Assembly (NCBI RefSeq): GCF_000716785.1
Contig: NZ_JNYY01000004.1
Coordinates: 186,001 to 250,000 of the forward strand
From: Amycolatopsis vancoresmycina
Lineage (GTDB): Bacteria > Actinomycetota > Actinomycetes > Mycobacteriales > Pseudonocardiaceae
DNA: 64,000 bases
Reading direction: 5' to 3'
Positions within the stretch are counted from its first letter, which is position 1; each line of letters opens with the position of its first letter. The notes beneath the pieces are model-generated. The model ran no database searches and was not told where the DNA came from. It worked only from the letters and a program-made list of their open reading frames with translations. The position numbers and the translations under genes are program-made. Positions 7,528 through 16,034 of this stretch are shown piece after piece.

Positions 7528-8802
7528 TCACTTCCGGTCGGGCTCGCCGGCGACGCGCTTGATGTTCGCGCCCAGGCGGTTGAGGTTCTCGACGAAGTGC
7601 GGGTAGCCGCGGTCGATGTGGAAGACGTCCCAGACCTCGGTGACGCCGTCCGCGCACAGGCCCGCCAGCACCAGCCCGGCGCCGGCGCGGATGTCCGACG
7701 CCCAGACCGGCGCGCTCGAGAGCTTCTCGACCCCGCGGACCACCGCGTGGTGGCCGTCGGTGCGGGCGTCGCCCGACAACCGGACCATCTCCTCGATGAA
7801 CCGGAAGCGCGCCTCGTAGACGTTCTCCGTGATCATCGACGTGCCTTCCGACACCGCCGACAGCGCCACCGCGAACGGCTGCAGGTCGGTCGCGAAGCCG
7901 GGGTACGGCAGCGTCACCCAGTCGACCGCCTTCGGGCGCTCCGGCTGGACCACGCGGAAACCCTTGTCGCCGAACGTCTCGACGTCCGCGCCGGCCAGCT
8001 GCAGCTTGTTCAGCACCAGGTCGAGGTGGTGCGGGTTGACCCCGCGCACGGTGATGTCGCCGCGGGTCATCGAGGCGGCGAACGCCCAGGTCGCGCCCAC
8101 GATCCGGTCGCCGATCACGCTGTGCGTCGTCGGGTGCAGCTGCTCCACGCCGTGCACCGTCAGCGTCGACGTCCCGGCGCCTTCGATCTTCGCGCCCATC
8201 TCGGTCAGCATCGTGCAGATGTCGACGATCTCCGGCTCGCGCGCGCAGTTGTCGATGACCGTGGTGCCCTCGGCCAGCACGGCCGCCATCAGGATGTTCT
8301 CGGTCGCGCCGACGCTCGGGAAGTCCAGCCAGATCTGCGCGCCGACCAGCGTCTCGGCCTTCGCGACGACGCAGCCGTGCTCGATCGTGCTCGTCGCGCC
8401 CAGCTTGCGCAGGCCGTTCTGGTGCATGTCCAGCGGGCGCGAGCCGATCGCGTCGCCGCCCGGCAGCGCCACGACGGCCTGCTTCAGCCGGCCGACCAGC
8501 GGCCCCAGCACGCAGACGGACGCGCGCAGCTTGCCCATCGCTGCGGAGTCCGCGCGGTGCGACAGCTCGGCCGGCGTCGTGATGGTGGCCGTGTCGCCCT
8601 CGATGACGACCTCGCAGCCGACGCTCCGCAGCACGTCGCCCATCAGCGGGACGTCCAGGATCTGCGGGCAGTTCGTGATGGTCGTGGTGCCCTCCGCGAG
8701 GAGGGCCGCGGCCATCAGCTTCAGCACGCTGTTCTTGGCGCCGACCACGTCGACCTCGCCGACCAGCCGGGCTCCGCCATGCACGTCGAAGTGCTCGCTC
8801 AT
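7528..8802 (-). CDS. murA: UDP-N-acetylglucosamine 1-carboxyvinyltransferase
   Basis: First committed step of peptidoglycan synthesis: transfers enolpyruvate from PEP to UDP-GlcNAc in the cytoplasm. 424 residues with the family opening FDVHGGARLVGEVDVVGAKN (Lys23 and Asn24 equivalent to the conserved substrate-binding pair). In the mobile loop, LPGGDAIGSRPLDMH carries Asp117 where most bacteria have the catalytic Cys attacked by fosfomycin. Mycobacteria have the same natural Asp, which is known to give fosfomycin insensitivity. ATG at 8802 was preferred to a TTG three codons upstream. Its position near the ATR gene and the ATP synthase operon matches Mycobacterium. Confidence 0.97.
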   Translation of the reverse strand: MSEHFDVHGGARLVGEVDVVGAKNSVLKLMAAALLAEGTTTITNCPQILDVPLMGDVLRSVGCEVVIEGDTATITTPAELSHRADSAAMGKLRASVCVLGPLVGRLKQAVVALPGGDAIGSRPLDMHQNGLRKLGATSTIEHGCVVAKAETLVGAQIWLDFPSVGATENILMAAVLAEGTTVIDNCAREPEIVDICTMLTEMGAKIEGAGTSTLTVHGVEQLHPTTHSVIGDRIVGATWAFAASMTRGDITVRGVNPHHLDLVLNKLQLAGADVETFGDKGFRVVQPERPKAVDWVTLPYPGFATDLQPFAVALSAVSEGTSMITENVYEARFRFIEEMVRLSGDARTDGHHAVVRGVEKLSSAPVWASDIRAGAGLVLAGLCADGVTEVWDVFHIDRGYPHFVENLNRLGANIKRVAGEPDRK

Positions 8803-8863
8803 GGCCGCCAATCATGCCCTCTCGCCCGGATTCGGCCCGGGCGGGGGCCGCTATGGTGGGTTC

Positions 8864-9436
8864 ATGGTCGTTCGCATCAACCGCGTCTACACGAAGGTCG
8901 GCGACAACGGCACGACCGCGCTCGGCGACGGGTCACGCGTGCCCAAAACCTCGGCTCGCCTGGCCGCGTACGCGGACACCGACGAGACGAACTCGGTGCT
9001 CGGCCTGGCCATCGCGGTCGGTGCGCTGCCGTCCGAAGTGACGGACGTGCTGCGTGCGGTGCAGAACGATCTCTTCGACGTCGGCGCGGACCTCTGCCTA
9101 CCGATCTCCGACGACCCGCCGTACCCGCCGCTGCGGATCACCGAGAAGTACGTCGAGCGCCTGGAAGGCTGGTGCGACGAGTTCAACGAGCGCCTGCCGA
9201 AGCTGACGTCGTTCATCCTGCCGGGCGGCACGCCGGGCGCGGCGTTCCTGCACCAGGCGCGCACGGTGGCGCGGCGGGCGGAGCGGTCGGCCTGGGCTGT
9301 GCACGAGGCCGAGCCGGAGACGACGAACCCGGTGGCGGTGAAGTACCTGAACCGGCTCTCGGACCTGCTGTTCATCCTCGCCCGGCTGGCCAACCCGGAC
9401 GGCGACGTCCTGTGGCAGCCGGGCGGGCAGCCCTAG
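8864..9436 (+). CDS. ATP:cob(I)alamin adenosyltransferase, PduO type
   Basis: 190-residue corrinoid adenosyltransferase that makes adenosylcobalamin from cob(I)alamin and ATP. The N-terminal ATP-binding motif VYTKVGDNGTTALGDGSRVPKT and the later FILPGG and ARTVARRAER motifs are diagnostic of the PduO/MMAB family. The product is the cofactor needed by the B12 mutase at the left edge of the window. ATG at 8864 has no ribosome site, but TATGGT at 8852-8857 sits 6 nt upstream, suggesting a leaderless transcript. Its TAG overlaps the stop of the convergent aroA-like gene in a shared CTAG (9433-9436). Orthologous position to Rv1314c of M. tuberculosis. Confidence 0.95.
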   Translation: MVVRINRVYTKVGDNGTTALGDGSRVPKTSARLAAYADTDETNSVLGLAIAVGALPSEVTDVLRAVQNDLFDVGADLCLPISDDPPYPPLRITEKYVERLEGWCDEFNERLPKLTSFILPGGTPGAAFLHQARTVARRAERSAWAVHEAEPETTNPVAVKYLNRLSDLLFILARLANPDGDVLWQPGGQP

Positions 9437-10671
9437 ATCCCCCAGCTCTCCCGCAGCGCGCCCAGCGCCTGGTGGAAGCCGGGGAACGTCTTCTTCACGC
9501 AGTCCGGATCGTCCAGCGTGATGCCTTCGGTCAGCAAGCCGGTGATGCTGAACGCCATCGCGATCCGGTGGTCGCGGCGGCATGTGACCAGGGTGCCCGT
9601 CGGCTCGCCCGGCTGGATCTCGATCCAGTCGCGGCCCGTCTCGACCTCGATGCCCATCGCGCGCAGGTTCTCCTCGCACGCGTCGAGCCGGTCGCACTCC
9701 TTGATGCGGGTGTTGTAGACGTCCTCGATGCGCACCGGGCCGGACGCGAACGGGGCGATCGCCGCCAGGGTCGGGACCGTGTCCGAGATGTCGCGCATGT
9801 TGACCGTGACGCCGCGAAGGCCGTCCGACGGGCCGGCGACCGTCACCGAGTCCGGCGTCAGCTCGACGTGCGCGCCCATCTCGCGCAGCACGTCGGAGAA
9901 CTTCACGTCCCCCTGCAGGGCGTCGGAGCCCAGCCCCGGGATGGTCACCGTGCGGCCGGTGACCGCGGCCGCGGCCAGGAAGTAGCTCGCCGTCGACGCG
10001 TCCGGCTCCACCGGGTACTCGCACGCCTGGTACGGCTGCGCCGGGACCACGAACGTCTGGCCCTCGCGGCGGACGTCGACGCCGAAGCGGCGCATCATCT
10101 CCAGCGTGATCTCGACGTACGGCACCGACACGAGGTCGGTGACCGTGATGCGCAGGCCCTCCGCGGTCAGCGGCCCGACCAGCAGCAACGCCGTCAGGAA
10201 CTGCGACGACAACCCCGCGTCCAGGGTCAGCTCGCCGCCCTTGATGCCGTTCGCGCGGACCGTCAGCGGGTGGTGGCCCGGCTCGCCGCGGAACTCCAGG
10301 TCGACGCCCAGCTCCTGCAGGGCGTCGGTCAGCGGCCCGAGCGGGCGGCGACGCATCTGGTCGGACGCGTCGAAGGCGAACGTCCCGGTGCCGGCCGCGG
10401 CCAGCGCGGGCAGGAACCGGGCCGTCGTCGCGCCGTCGCGGCAGAAGACGTCCGCCGAAGCGACCCCGGGCCCCGCGGGGCGGCCCTCGATGGTCCACGC
10501 CTCCGGCTGCCGGTCGACCCGGTAGCCCAGCTTGACCAGGCCCTCGGCGAAGCCCTCGGTGTCGTCCGAGTGCAGCGGGCGGCCGAGGACGGTGGTGCCG
10601 TGCGCGGCGGCGGCCAGGAAGAGGCCACGGGCGGTGACGGACTTGGAGCCGGGGATCTCGACGAGGGTCAC
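9433..10671 (-). CDS. aroA: divergent 3-phosphoshikimate 1-carboxyvinyltransferase (EPSP synthase)
   Basis: 412 residues of the EPSP synthase fold, which transfers enolpyruvate from PEP to shikimate-3-phosphate. Visible motifs: IPGSKSVTARGLFL (Lys10, Ser11, Arg15), RRRPLGPL, SSQFLTALLL, PDASTASYFLAAAA, YNTRIKECDRLDA, DHRIAMAFSITGL. The loop DGATTARF has Ala81 where sensitive class I enzymes carry the Gly of NAGTAMR (E. coli Gly96), a position where Ala is known to reduce glyphosate binding. It is short at the N-terminus. The GTG start has no ribosome site, and TAAACT (10678-10683) stands 6 nt before it. It separates DUF2550 from the ATR gene relative to Mycobacterium, so it may be a second, acquired or specialised copy. 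Confidence 0.85.
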   Translation of the reverse strand: MTLVEIPGSKSVTARGLFLAAAAHGTTVLGRPLHSDDTEGFAEGLVKLGYRVDRQPEAWTIEGRPAGPGVASADVFCRDGATTARFLPALAAAGTGTFAFDASDQMRRRPLGPLTDALQELGVDLEFRGEPGHHPLTVRANGIKGGELTLDAGLSSQFLTALLLVGPLTAEGLRITVTDLVSVPYVEITLEMMRRFGVDVRREGQTFVVPAQPYQACEYPVEPDASTASYFLAAAAVTGRTVTIPGLGSDALQGDVKFSDVLREMGAHVELTPDSVTVAGPSDGLRGVTVNMRDISDTVPTLAAIAPFASGPVRIEDVYNTRIKECDRLDACEENLRAMGIEVETGRDWIEIQPGEPTGTLVTCRRDHRIAMAFSITGLLTEGITLDDPDCVKKTFPGFHQALGALRESWGI

Positions 10672-10680
10672 ACCCCGAGT

Positions 10681-11001
10681 TTAGTGCGGCGCGATTTCCG
10701 CCATCGGGCCCCAGTCGGAGGCGTCCTGGACGTTGATGATCTGCGGGTTGTCGCTGATGTACGCGCCGAGGTTCCCGACCGCCCACTTGAAGTGGTCGGA
10801 GCCGACGTGCGCGACCGCCGCGTCCTGGCCGTCGAAACCCTCGACCAGCACGTAGGTGTTCTCGTCCTCGAGGCTGCGGGACCACTCGAAGAACCGGTTG
10901 CCGTCCTCGGCACGGGTGTTCGCGGTGTAGTCCGCGACGATCTCCGGCCAGCTTTCCGCGTACTCGGGTTTCACCGGCCACTTGACCACGATGAGAATCA
11001 T
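10681..11001 (-). CDS. antibiotic biosynthesis monooxygenase (ABM) domain protein
   Basis: 106-residue dimeric alpha+beta barrel protein of the ABM/YgiN family, members of which oxidise quinols or polyketide intermediates without cofactors or act as small sensors. The sequence MILIVVKWPVKPEYAESWPEIVADYTANTRAEDG followed by FFEWSRSLEDENTYVLVEGF is typical. ATG at 11001 fits family N-termini; a GTG three codons upstream is possible because GGAGG lies only 2 nt from the ATG. Its TAA overlaps the -10-like hexamer of the aroA-like gene downstream. Function not resolved. Confidence 0.85.
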   Translation of the reverse strand: MILIVVKWPVKPEYAESWPEIVADYTANTRAEDGNRFFEWSRSLEDENTYVLVEGFDGQDAAVAHVGSDHFKWAVGNLGAYISDNPQIINVQDASDWGPMAEIAPH

Positions 11002-11020
11002 GGCCTCCACGGTAGGCCCG

Positions 11021-11455
11021 CTACGAGGCGCGCGGGAGGCGCCGCCCGGGTGGGGCGGACTCGAGCCACGAAAGGAAGCCGGTGAGTGCGCCCGGACCCA
11101 TGGCGATCTCGATCGCCTCCTGGGTCTCCGACTCGCACCGCAGCACCGTCGAGCCCTCCGGAACGGCGTAGGCCTCGGTGCCGGACGGGTCGCGGCGGTC
11201 GGCGATCTGCATGCTTTCCCGCTGGAAGACGCGGTCGGCGCCGGTCCGCAGGCTCCACACCCGGTACCAGACGAACTCGTCGCCCTCGTAGCGGCCCAGC
11301 CCCAGGTGCCAGCTGGACCGCGGGTTGTCCGGACGCCACCGCAGTGCGACGCTCACGCCACCGCCGCGGCGCATCCGGATCCACCGCTGGCCGTACCAGG
11401 CGGCCAGCACCGCGAGCACGATCAGGAGCCCCACTACGACCACGGTGATCTTCAC
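11021..11455 (-). CDS. DUF2550 membrane-anchored protein
   Basis: 144 residues: one N-terminal transmembrane helix (VVVVGLLIVLAVLAAWYGQ) then a basic linker and a soluble domain with RSSWHLGLGRYEGDEFVWYRVWSLRTGADRVF, the signature of DUF2550. The family lies directly downstream of atpC in many actinobacteria, including M. tuberculosis Rv1312, as here (25 bp after atpC). Role unknown; conserved linkage suggests a connection with ATP synthase or membrane energetics, but that is inference. Confidence 0.85.
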   Translation of the reverse strand: MKITVVVVGLLIVLAVLAAWYGQRWIRMRRGGGVSVALRWRPDNPRSSWHLGLGRYEGDEFVWYRVWSLRTGADRVFQRESMQIADRRDPSGTEAYAVPEGSTVLRCESETQEAIEIAMGPGALTGFLSWLESAPPGRRLPRAS

Positions 11456-11480
11456 GGCCCGGCTCCTGCCCGTCTCGCGC

Positions 11481-11846
11481 TCAGGCCGACTGACCCGCTG
11501 CGCGGAGCTGGGCCGAGGCCCTCGCCCGCTCGGTCTCGTCGTCCCCGGTCAGGGCCGCCTTGGCCGCCTCGACGTCGATCTCGTCGGAAAGCTCGGCGCT
11601 CTCGGCGAGGATGCTCACCCCGGTGCCGGTGACGGAGAGGAACCCCCCGTGCACGGCCGCGCAGACCGTCTCACCGTCGGTGGTCGTCACCTTGACCACG
11701 CCACCCTCGACGAGCTGCCCGAGCACGGGTTCGTGACCGGCCATGATGCCGATCTCACCCTCGGTGGTCTGGGCCACCACGAAAGTGGCGGTACCCGACC
11801 AGAGACGGCGCTCGACGGCCACCAGCTCCACGGACATCTCGGCCAC
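11481..11846 (-). CDS. atpC: ATP synthase F1 epsilon subunit
   Basis: 121-residue epsilon subunit: part of the central stalk and an inhibitor of ATP hydrolysis. The beta-sandwich reads MSVELVAVERRLWSGTATFVVAQTTEGEIGIMAGHEPVLGQLVEGG; the short C-terminal helical part ends RARASAQLRAAGQSA. GTG at 11846 was chosen because AAGGAG lies 6 nt upstream; the open frame continues to 11876 without a site. It is separated from atpD by 114 bp containing a strong stem-loop, unlike the other atp junctions. Confidence 0.95.
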   Translation of the reverse strand: MAEMSVELVAVERRLWSGTATFVVAQTTEGEIGIMAGHEPVLGQLVEGGVVKVTTTDGETVCAAVHGGFLSVTGTGVSILAESAELSDEIDVEAAKAALTGDDETERARASAQLRAAGQSA

Positions 11847-11908
11847 GTAGCACTCCTTAACTCGGGGTGTTGCCACCGAGTGTAATAGGTCTGACTCAAG
11901 CTATGAGA

Positions 11909-11950
11909 ACGGCGGGGGCCCGAGTCCACATAGGACACTGCCCCCGCCGT
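11909..11950 (-). terminator. stem-loop between atpD and atpC
   Basis: Arms ACGGCGGGGGC (11909-11919) and GCCCCCGCCGT (11940-11950) pair perfectly over 11 bp, with an inner GTCC/GGAC helix in the loop. No U-tract follows on the minus strand, so it is more likely an attenuating or mRNA-stabilising hairpin than a full terminator. It lies 10 bp after the atpD stop. A TACACT hexamer closer to atpC could provide a separate promoter. Confidence 0.6.
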
Positions 11951-11960
11951 CGTCAGGAAC

Positions 11961-13388
11961 TCACTTCTTGGTGATTTCCTTGTACTTCTTCTCGAGGTCC
12001 TCGAGGCCACCGATGCCCAGGAACGCCTGCTCCGGGTAGTGGTCGAAGTCACCCTTGGCGATGCGGTCGAACGACTCGATGGTCTCCGACAGCGGCACCG
12101 TCGAGCCCGGGATCTGCGTGAACGCCTCGGCGACCAGCATGTTCTGCGACAGGAACCGCTCGATGCGGCGCGCGCGCTGAACGGTCAGCTTGTCCTCTTC
12201 CGAGAGCTCGTCCATCCCGAGGATCGCGATGATGTCCTGCAGCTCCTTGTACTTCTGCAGGATCCGGATGACCTCGGAGGCGACGCGGTAGTGGTCCTCG
12301 CCGACGATGGCCGGGTCGAGGATCGTCGACGTCGACGCCAGCGGGTCCACCGCCGGGAAGATGCCCTTCTGGAACACCGACCGGGAGAGCTCGGTGGTGG
12401 CGTCCAGGTGGGCGAACGTCGCGGCCGGGGCCGGGTCGGTGTAGTCGTCCGCGGGGACGTAGATCGCCTGCATCGAGGTGATCGAACGACCCCGGGTCGA
12501 GGTGATCCGCTCCTGCAGCTGCCCCATCTCGTCGGCCAGCGTCGGCTGGTAACCCACGGCGGACGGCATGCGGCCCAGCAGGGTCGACACCTCCGAGCCG
12601 GCCTGGGTGAACCGGAAGATGTTGTCGATGAACAGCAGCACGTCCTGGTTCTGGACGTCGCGGAAGTACTCCGCCATGGTCAGCGCGGACAGCGCGACGC
12701 GCATGCGCGTGCCCGGCGGCTCGTCCATCTGGCCGAAGATGAGGGCGGTGTCGTTGATGACGCCGTCCTCGGACATCTCCAGGAAGAGGTCGTTGCCCTC
12801 ACGGGTGCGCTCGCCGACCCCGGCGAACACCGACGTACCACCGAAGTTCCGGGCGACACGGGTGATCATCTCCTTGATGAGCACCGTCTTGCCGACGCCG
12901 GCACCGCCGAACAGGCCGATCTTGCCACCCTGGACGTACGGGGTGAGCAGGTCGACGACCTTGAGGCCGGTCTCCAGCATCTCGGTCTTGCCCTCGAGCT
13001 GGTCGAAGGACGGGGCGCTGCGGTGGATGCCCCAGCGCTCGAGGTCCTCGCCGTAGCCGGGCTCGTCGAGGCACTCGCCGAGGGCGTTGTAGACGTGGCC
13101 CTTGACCTTGTCGCCGACCGGGACGGTGATCGGGCCGCCGGTGTCGGTGACCTCGGCGCCGCGGACCAGGCCGTCCTGCGGCTGGAGCGAAATCGTGCGG
13201 ACGAGGTTGTCGCCCAGGTGGCTGGCGACCTCGAGGGTCACCGTCTTGCGCAGCTGCTCGAACTCGATCTCGACCTTGAGGGCGTTGAACTGGTCGGGCA
13301 CGGAACCGCGCGGGAACTCGACGTCGACGACCGGACCGGTCACCGACACGATGCGCCCCTTGGCGCGCGGGGCTTCAGTACTGGTCAT
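11961..13388 (-). CDS. atpD: ATP synthase F1 beta subunit
   Basis: 475-residue catalytic beta subunit of the F1 hexamer. N-terminal barrel KGRIVSVTGPVVDVEFPRG; Walker A GGAGVGKTVLIKEMI; the Glu-containing catalytic loop GVGERTREGNDL; Walker B DVLLFIDNIFRFTQAGSEVS; and the DELSEED-type lever MDELSEEDKLTV. ATG at 13388 overlaps the atpG stop by one base (TGATG); a TTG one codon earlier is the alternative. Position and order follow the standard atpIBEFHAGDC operon. Confidence 0.98.
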   Translation of the reverse strand: MTSTEAPRAKGRIVSVTGPVVDVEFPRGSVPDQFNALKVEIEFEQLRKTVTLEVASHLGDNLVRTISLQPQDGLVRGAEVTDTGGPITVPVGDKVKGHVYNALGECLDEPGYGEDLERWGIHRSAPSFDQLEGKTEMLETGLKVVDLLTPYVQGGKIGLFGGAGVGKTVLIKEMITRVARNFGGTSVFAGVGERTREGNDLFLEMSEDGVINDTALIFGQMDEPPGTRMRVALSALTMAEYFRDVQNQDVLLFIDNIFRFTQAGSEVSTLLGRMPSAVGYQPTLADEMGQLQERITSTRGRSITSMQAIYVPADDYTDPAPAATFAHLDATTELSRSVFQKGIFPAVDPLASTSTILDPAIVGEDHYRVASEVIRILQKYKELQDIIAILGMDELSEEDKLTVQRARRIERFLSQNMLVAEAFTQIPGSTVPLSETIESFDRIAKGDFDHYPEQAFLGIGGLEDLEKKYKEITKK

Positions 13389-14326
13389 CAATCATCACTT
13401 CCTGCTGCGGTGAGCGCGTTCGCGCCACCGACGATTTCGGAGATCTCCTGGGTGATCTGCGCCTGGCGGGCCTGGTTCATCTCCCGCGTCAGGTTGCCGA
13501 CCAGCTCGTTCGCGTTGTCCGACGCGGCCTTCATCGCCGTCCGGCGGGCGGCCAGCTCGGACGCCGCGGACTCGAGGAGGGCCGCGTAGAGCCGCGTGTT
13601 GATGTACTTCGGCAGGAGCGAGTCCAGCAGCTTGTCGGCACTGGGCTCGAACTCGTAGCTGGGGAGCAGCCCGGCGGGCTTCTCCTCTTCTCCCTCGGAG
13701 TACTCGACCTCGAGCGGGGCGACGCGCTTGGCCGTCGGCCGCTGGGTCAGCATCGACACGAACTCGGTGTAGACGATGTGGATCTCGTCGACACCCGTGA
13801 TGCCGTCGGCGTTGCCGTGCTCGTCGTCGACGCCGCGCATGAACGACTCGACCAGGGCTTCGCCGGCCTGGACCGCGTTGGTGTAGCCCGGCTGGTCGGA
13901 GAAGCCCGTCCAGCCGTCCACGACCTCGCGGCCCCGGAACCGGTAGTAGTTCAGCCCCTTGTTGCCGGTGACGTAGACCTGGGGCTCCTTGCCCTCCGAG
14001 CGGAGGAGGGCCAGCAGCTCTTCGGTCGCGCGCAGCACGTTGGAGTTGTACCCACCGCACTGGCCCTTGTCACTGGTCACGACCAGGACGGCGGCCCGCT
14101 TCGGGTTCGGGCGCTCGACCAGCATGGGGTGGTCGAGCGTGGTGGCCGCGCCGGCCAGCGCCGAGAGCACCTTGGTGATCTCGTCCGCGTACGGCCGGGA
14201 AGCGGCGACCCGAGCCCGCGCCTTGGTGATGCGCGCGGTGGCGATGAGCTCCATCGCCTTGGTGATCTTGCCGATCGACTTGGTCGCCTTGATGCGCGAC
14301 CGGAGTTCCCGGAGTTGTGCGGCCAT
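13388..14326 (-). CDS. atpG: ATP synthase F1 gamma subunit
   Basis: 312-residue central rotor shaft. Conserved N-terminal helix LRELRSRIKATKSIGKITKAMELIATARITKA and the C-terminal helix ARRTAMKAASDNANELVGNLTREMNQARQAQITQEISEIVGGANAL form the coiled coil that turns inside the alpha3beta3 ring. The middle Rossmann-like domain (VLVVTSDKGQCGGYNSNVLR) contains the usual actinobacterial insertion near YSEGEEEKPAG. It lies 11 bp downstream of atpA and overlaps atpD by one base. Confidence 0.98.
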   Translation of the reverse strand: MAAQLRELRSRIKATKSIGKITKAMELIATARITKARARVAASRPYADEITKVLSALAGAATTLDHPMLVERPNPKRAAVLVVTSDKGQCGGYNSNVLRATEELLALLRSEGKEPQVYVTGNKGLNYYRFRGREVVDGWTGFSDQPGYTNAVQAGEALVESFMRGVDDEHGNADGITGVDEIHIVYTEFVSMLTQRPTAKRVAPLEVEYSEGEEEKPAGLLPSYEFEPSADKLLDSLLPKYINTRLYAALLESAASELAARRTAMKAASDNANELVGNLTREMNQARQAQITQEISEIVGGANALTAAGSDD

Positions 14327-14337
14327 GAGCTACCAGC

Positions 14338-15978
14338 TCACTTCTTCGGGGCGGGCTTGTTGACCTTGACGGTCTCCTGCCCGACCTTGTCGGCGTCCAT
14401 CGCGTCGGTGTCCGCCTCGACCAGGGACTTGCCCTCGGACGTGGTGAACTCCTTCTTGAACTCGTTCACCGCGGCGACCAGCTTGTCGGCCGTCTCGTCC
14501 TCGAACTTGCCGGAGTCGCGGATCGCGCCCAGGACGTCCTGGTGCTTGCGGCGGGCCGAGTCGAGGAACTCGAGGTTGAAGCGGCGCACGTCCTCGGTCG
14601 GGACCGAGTCGTAGTGACCGTTCGTGCCCAGCCACACCGTGCAGACCTGCTCCTCGACCGGGATCGGCGAGTACTGCGGCTGCTTGAGCACCTCGTACAG
14701 CCGGGCACCGCGCTCGAGCTGCGCCTTCGAGGCGTCGTCGAGGTCCGAAGCGAAGGCGGCGAACGCCTCCAGCTCGCGGTACTGCGAGAGGTCGATCCGG
14801 AGCGAACCGGAGACCGACTTCATCGCCTTGACCTGCGCGGCACCACCCACGCGGGACACCGAGATGCCCACGTCGATGGCCGGGCGCTGGCCGGCGTTGA
14901 ACAGGTCCGACTGGAAGAAGCACTGGCCGTCGGTGATCGAGATGACGTTGGTCGGGATGTAGGCCGACACGTCGTTCGCCTTGGTCTCGATGATCGGGAG
15001 ACCGGTCAGCGAGCCGGCGCCCAGCTCGTCCGACAGCTTCGCGCAGCGCTCCAGCAGGCGGGAGTGCAAGTAGAAGACGTCGCCGGGGAACGCCTCGCGG
15101 CCCGGCGGGCGGCGCAGCAGCAGCGAGATCGCGCGGTAGGCGTCGGCCTGCTTGGTCAGGTCGTCGAACACGATGAGGACGTGCTTGCCCTCGTACATCC
15201 AGTGCTGGCCGATGGCCGAGCCGGTGTACGGCGCGATCCACTTGAAGCCGGCCGAGTCGGACGCGGGGGCCGCGACGATCGTGGTGTACTCCAGCGCGCC
15301 GGCGTCCTCGAGGGACTTCTTCACGGCGGCGATCGTGGAGCCCTTCTGGCCGACCGCGACGTAGATGCAGCGGACCTGCTTCTGCGGGTCGCCGGTCTCC
15401 CAGTTGGCCTTCTGGTTGATGATCGTGTCCACGGCGACGGCGGTCTTGCCCGTCTTGCGGTCACCGATGATCAGCTGGCGCTGGCCACGGCCGATCGGCG
15501 TCATCGCGTCGATGGCGGTGATGCCGGTCTGCAGCGGCTCCGACACCGGCTGGCGCTCGACCACCGAGGCGGCCTTCAGCTCCAGCGCGCGGCGCTCGGT
15601 GGTCTCGATGTCGCCGAGGCCGTCGATCGCCTGGCCCAGCGGGTTGACGACGCGGCCGAGGTAGCCGTCACCGACCGGCACCGACAGGACCTGACCGGTG
15701 CGCTTGACCTGCTGGCCCTCTTCGATGCTTTCGAAGTCGCCGAGGATCGCGGCACCGATGGAGCGCGCGTCCAGGTTCAGTGCGACGCCCAGGACGCCGC
15801 CGGGGAACTCGAGCAGCTCGTTGGCCATGGCCGAGGGCAGGCCCTCGACGTGGGCGATGCCGTCGCCGGCGTCCACCACGGTGCCAACTTCTTCCCGGCT
15901 CACGTCCGGGGCGTAACTCGAGACGTAGTTCTCGATCGCGCTACGGATCTCATCCGAGGAGATCGTCAGCTCGGCCAT
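14338..15978 (-). CDS. atpA: ATP synthase F1 alpha subunit
   Basis: 546-residue non-catalytic nucleotide-binding subunit. Family signatures: EEVGTVVDAGDGIAHVEGLP, Walker A GDRKTGKTAVAVDTIINQ, the visible PPGREAFPGDVFYLHSRLLER motif, and VSRVGGAAQ. A charged C-terminal tail of about 25 residues (GKSLVEADTDAMDADKVGQE onward) ending in KPAPKK extends beyond E. coli AtpA; actinobacterial alpha subunits, as in mycobacteria, carry such an extension linked there to suppression of ATP hydrolysis (family knowledge; effect here inferred). Follows atpH by 56 bp. Confidence 0.98.
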   Translation of the reverse strand: MAELTISSDEIRSAIENYVSSYAPDVSREEVGTVVDAGDGIAHVEGLPSAMANELLEFPGGVLGVALNLDARSIGAAILGDFESIEEGQQVKRTGQVLSVPVGDGYLGRVVNPLGQAIDGLGDIETTERRALELKAASVVERQPVSEPLQTGITAIDAMTPIGRGQRQLIIGDRKTGKTAVAVDTIINQKANWETGDPQKQVRCIYVAVGQKGSTIAAVKKSLEDAGALEYTTIVAAPASDSAGFKWIAPYTGSAIGQHWMYEGKHVLIVFDDLTKQADAYRAISLLLRRPPGREAFPGDVFYLHSRLLERCAKLSDELGAGSLTGLPIIETKANDVSAYIPTNVISITDGQCFFQSDLFNAGQRPAIDVGISVSRVGGAAQVKAMKSVSGSLRIDLSQYRELEAFAAFASDLDDASKAQLERGARLYEVLKQPQYSPIPVEEQVCTVWLGTNGHYDSVPTEDVRRFNLEFLDSARRKHQDVLGAIRDSGKFEDETADKLVAAVNEFKKEFTTSEGKSLVEADTDAMDADKVGQETVKVNKPAPKK

Positions 15979-16034
15979 GTCTTTCCCGCTCTCGCTTCGT
16001 TCTTGCCAGTATGCAAAGTCTTGTGTGACCGGGG

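Noticed and set aside
7597..11085. A 1162-codon open frame on the plus strand
   Set aside because: Antisense to murA and the aroA-like gene and crossing the real ATR gene in another frame; no domain visible.
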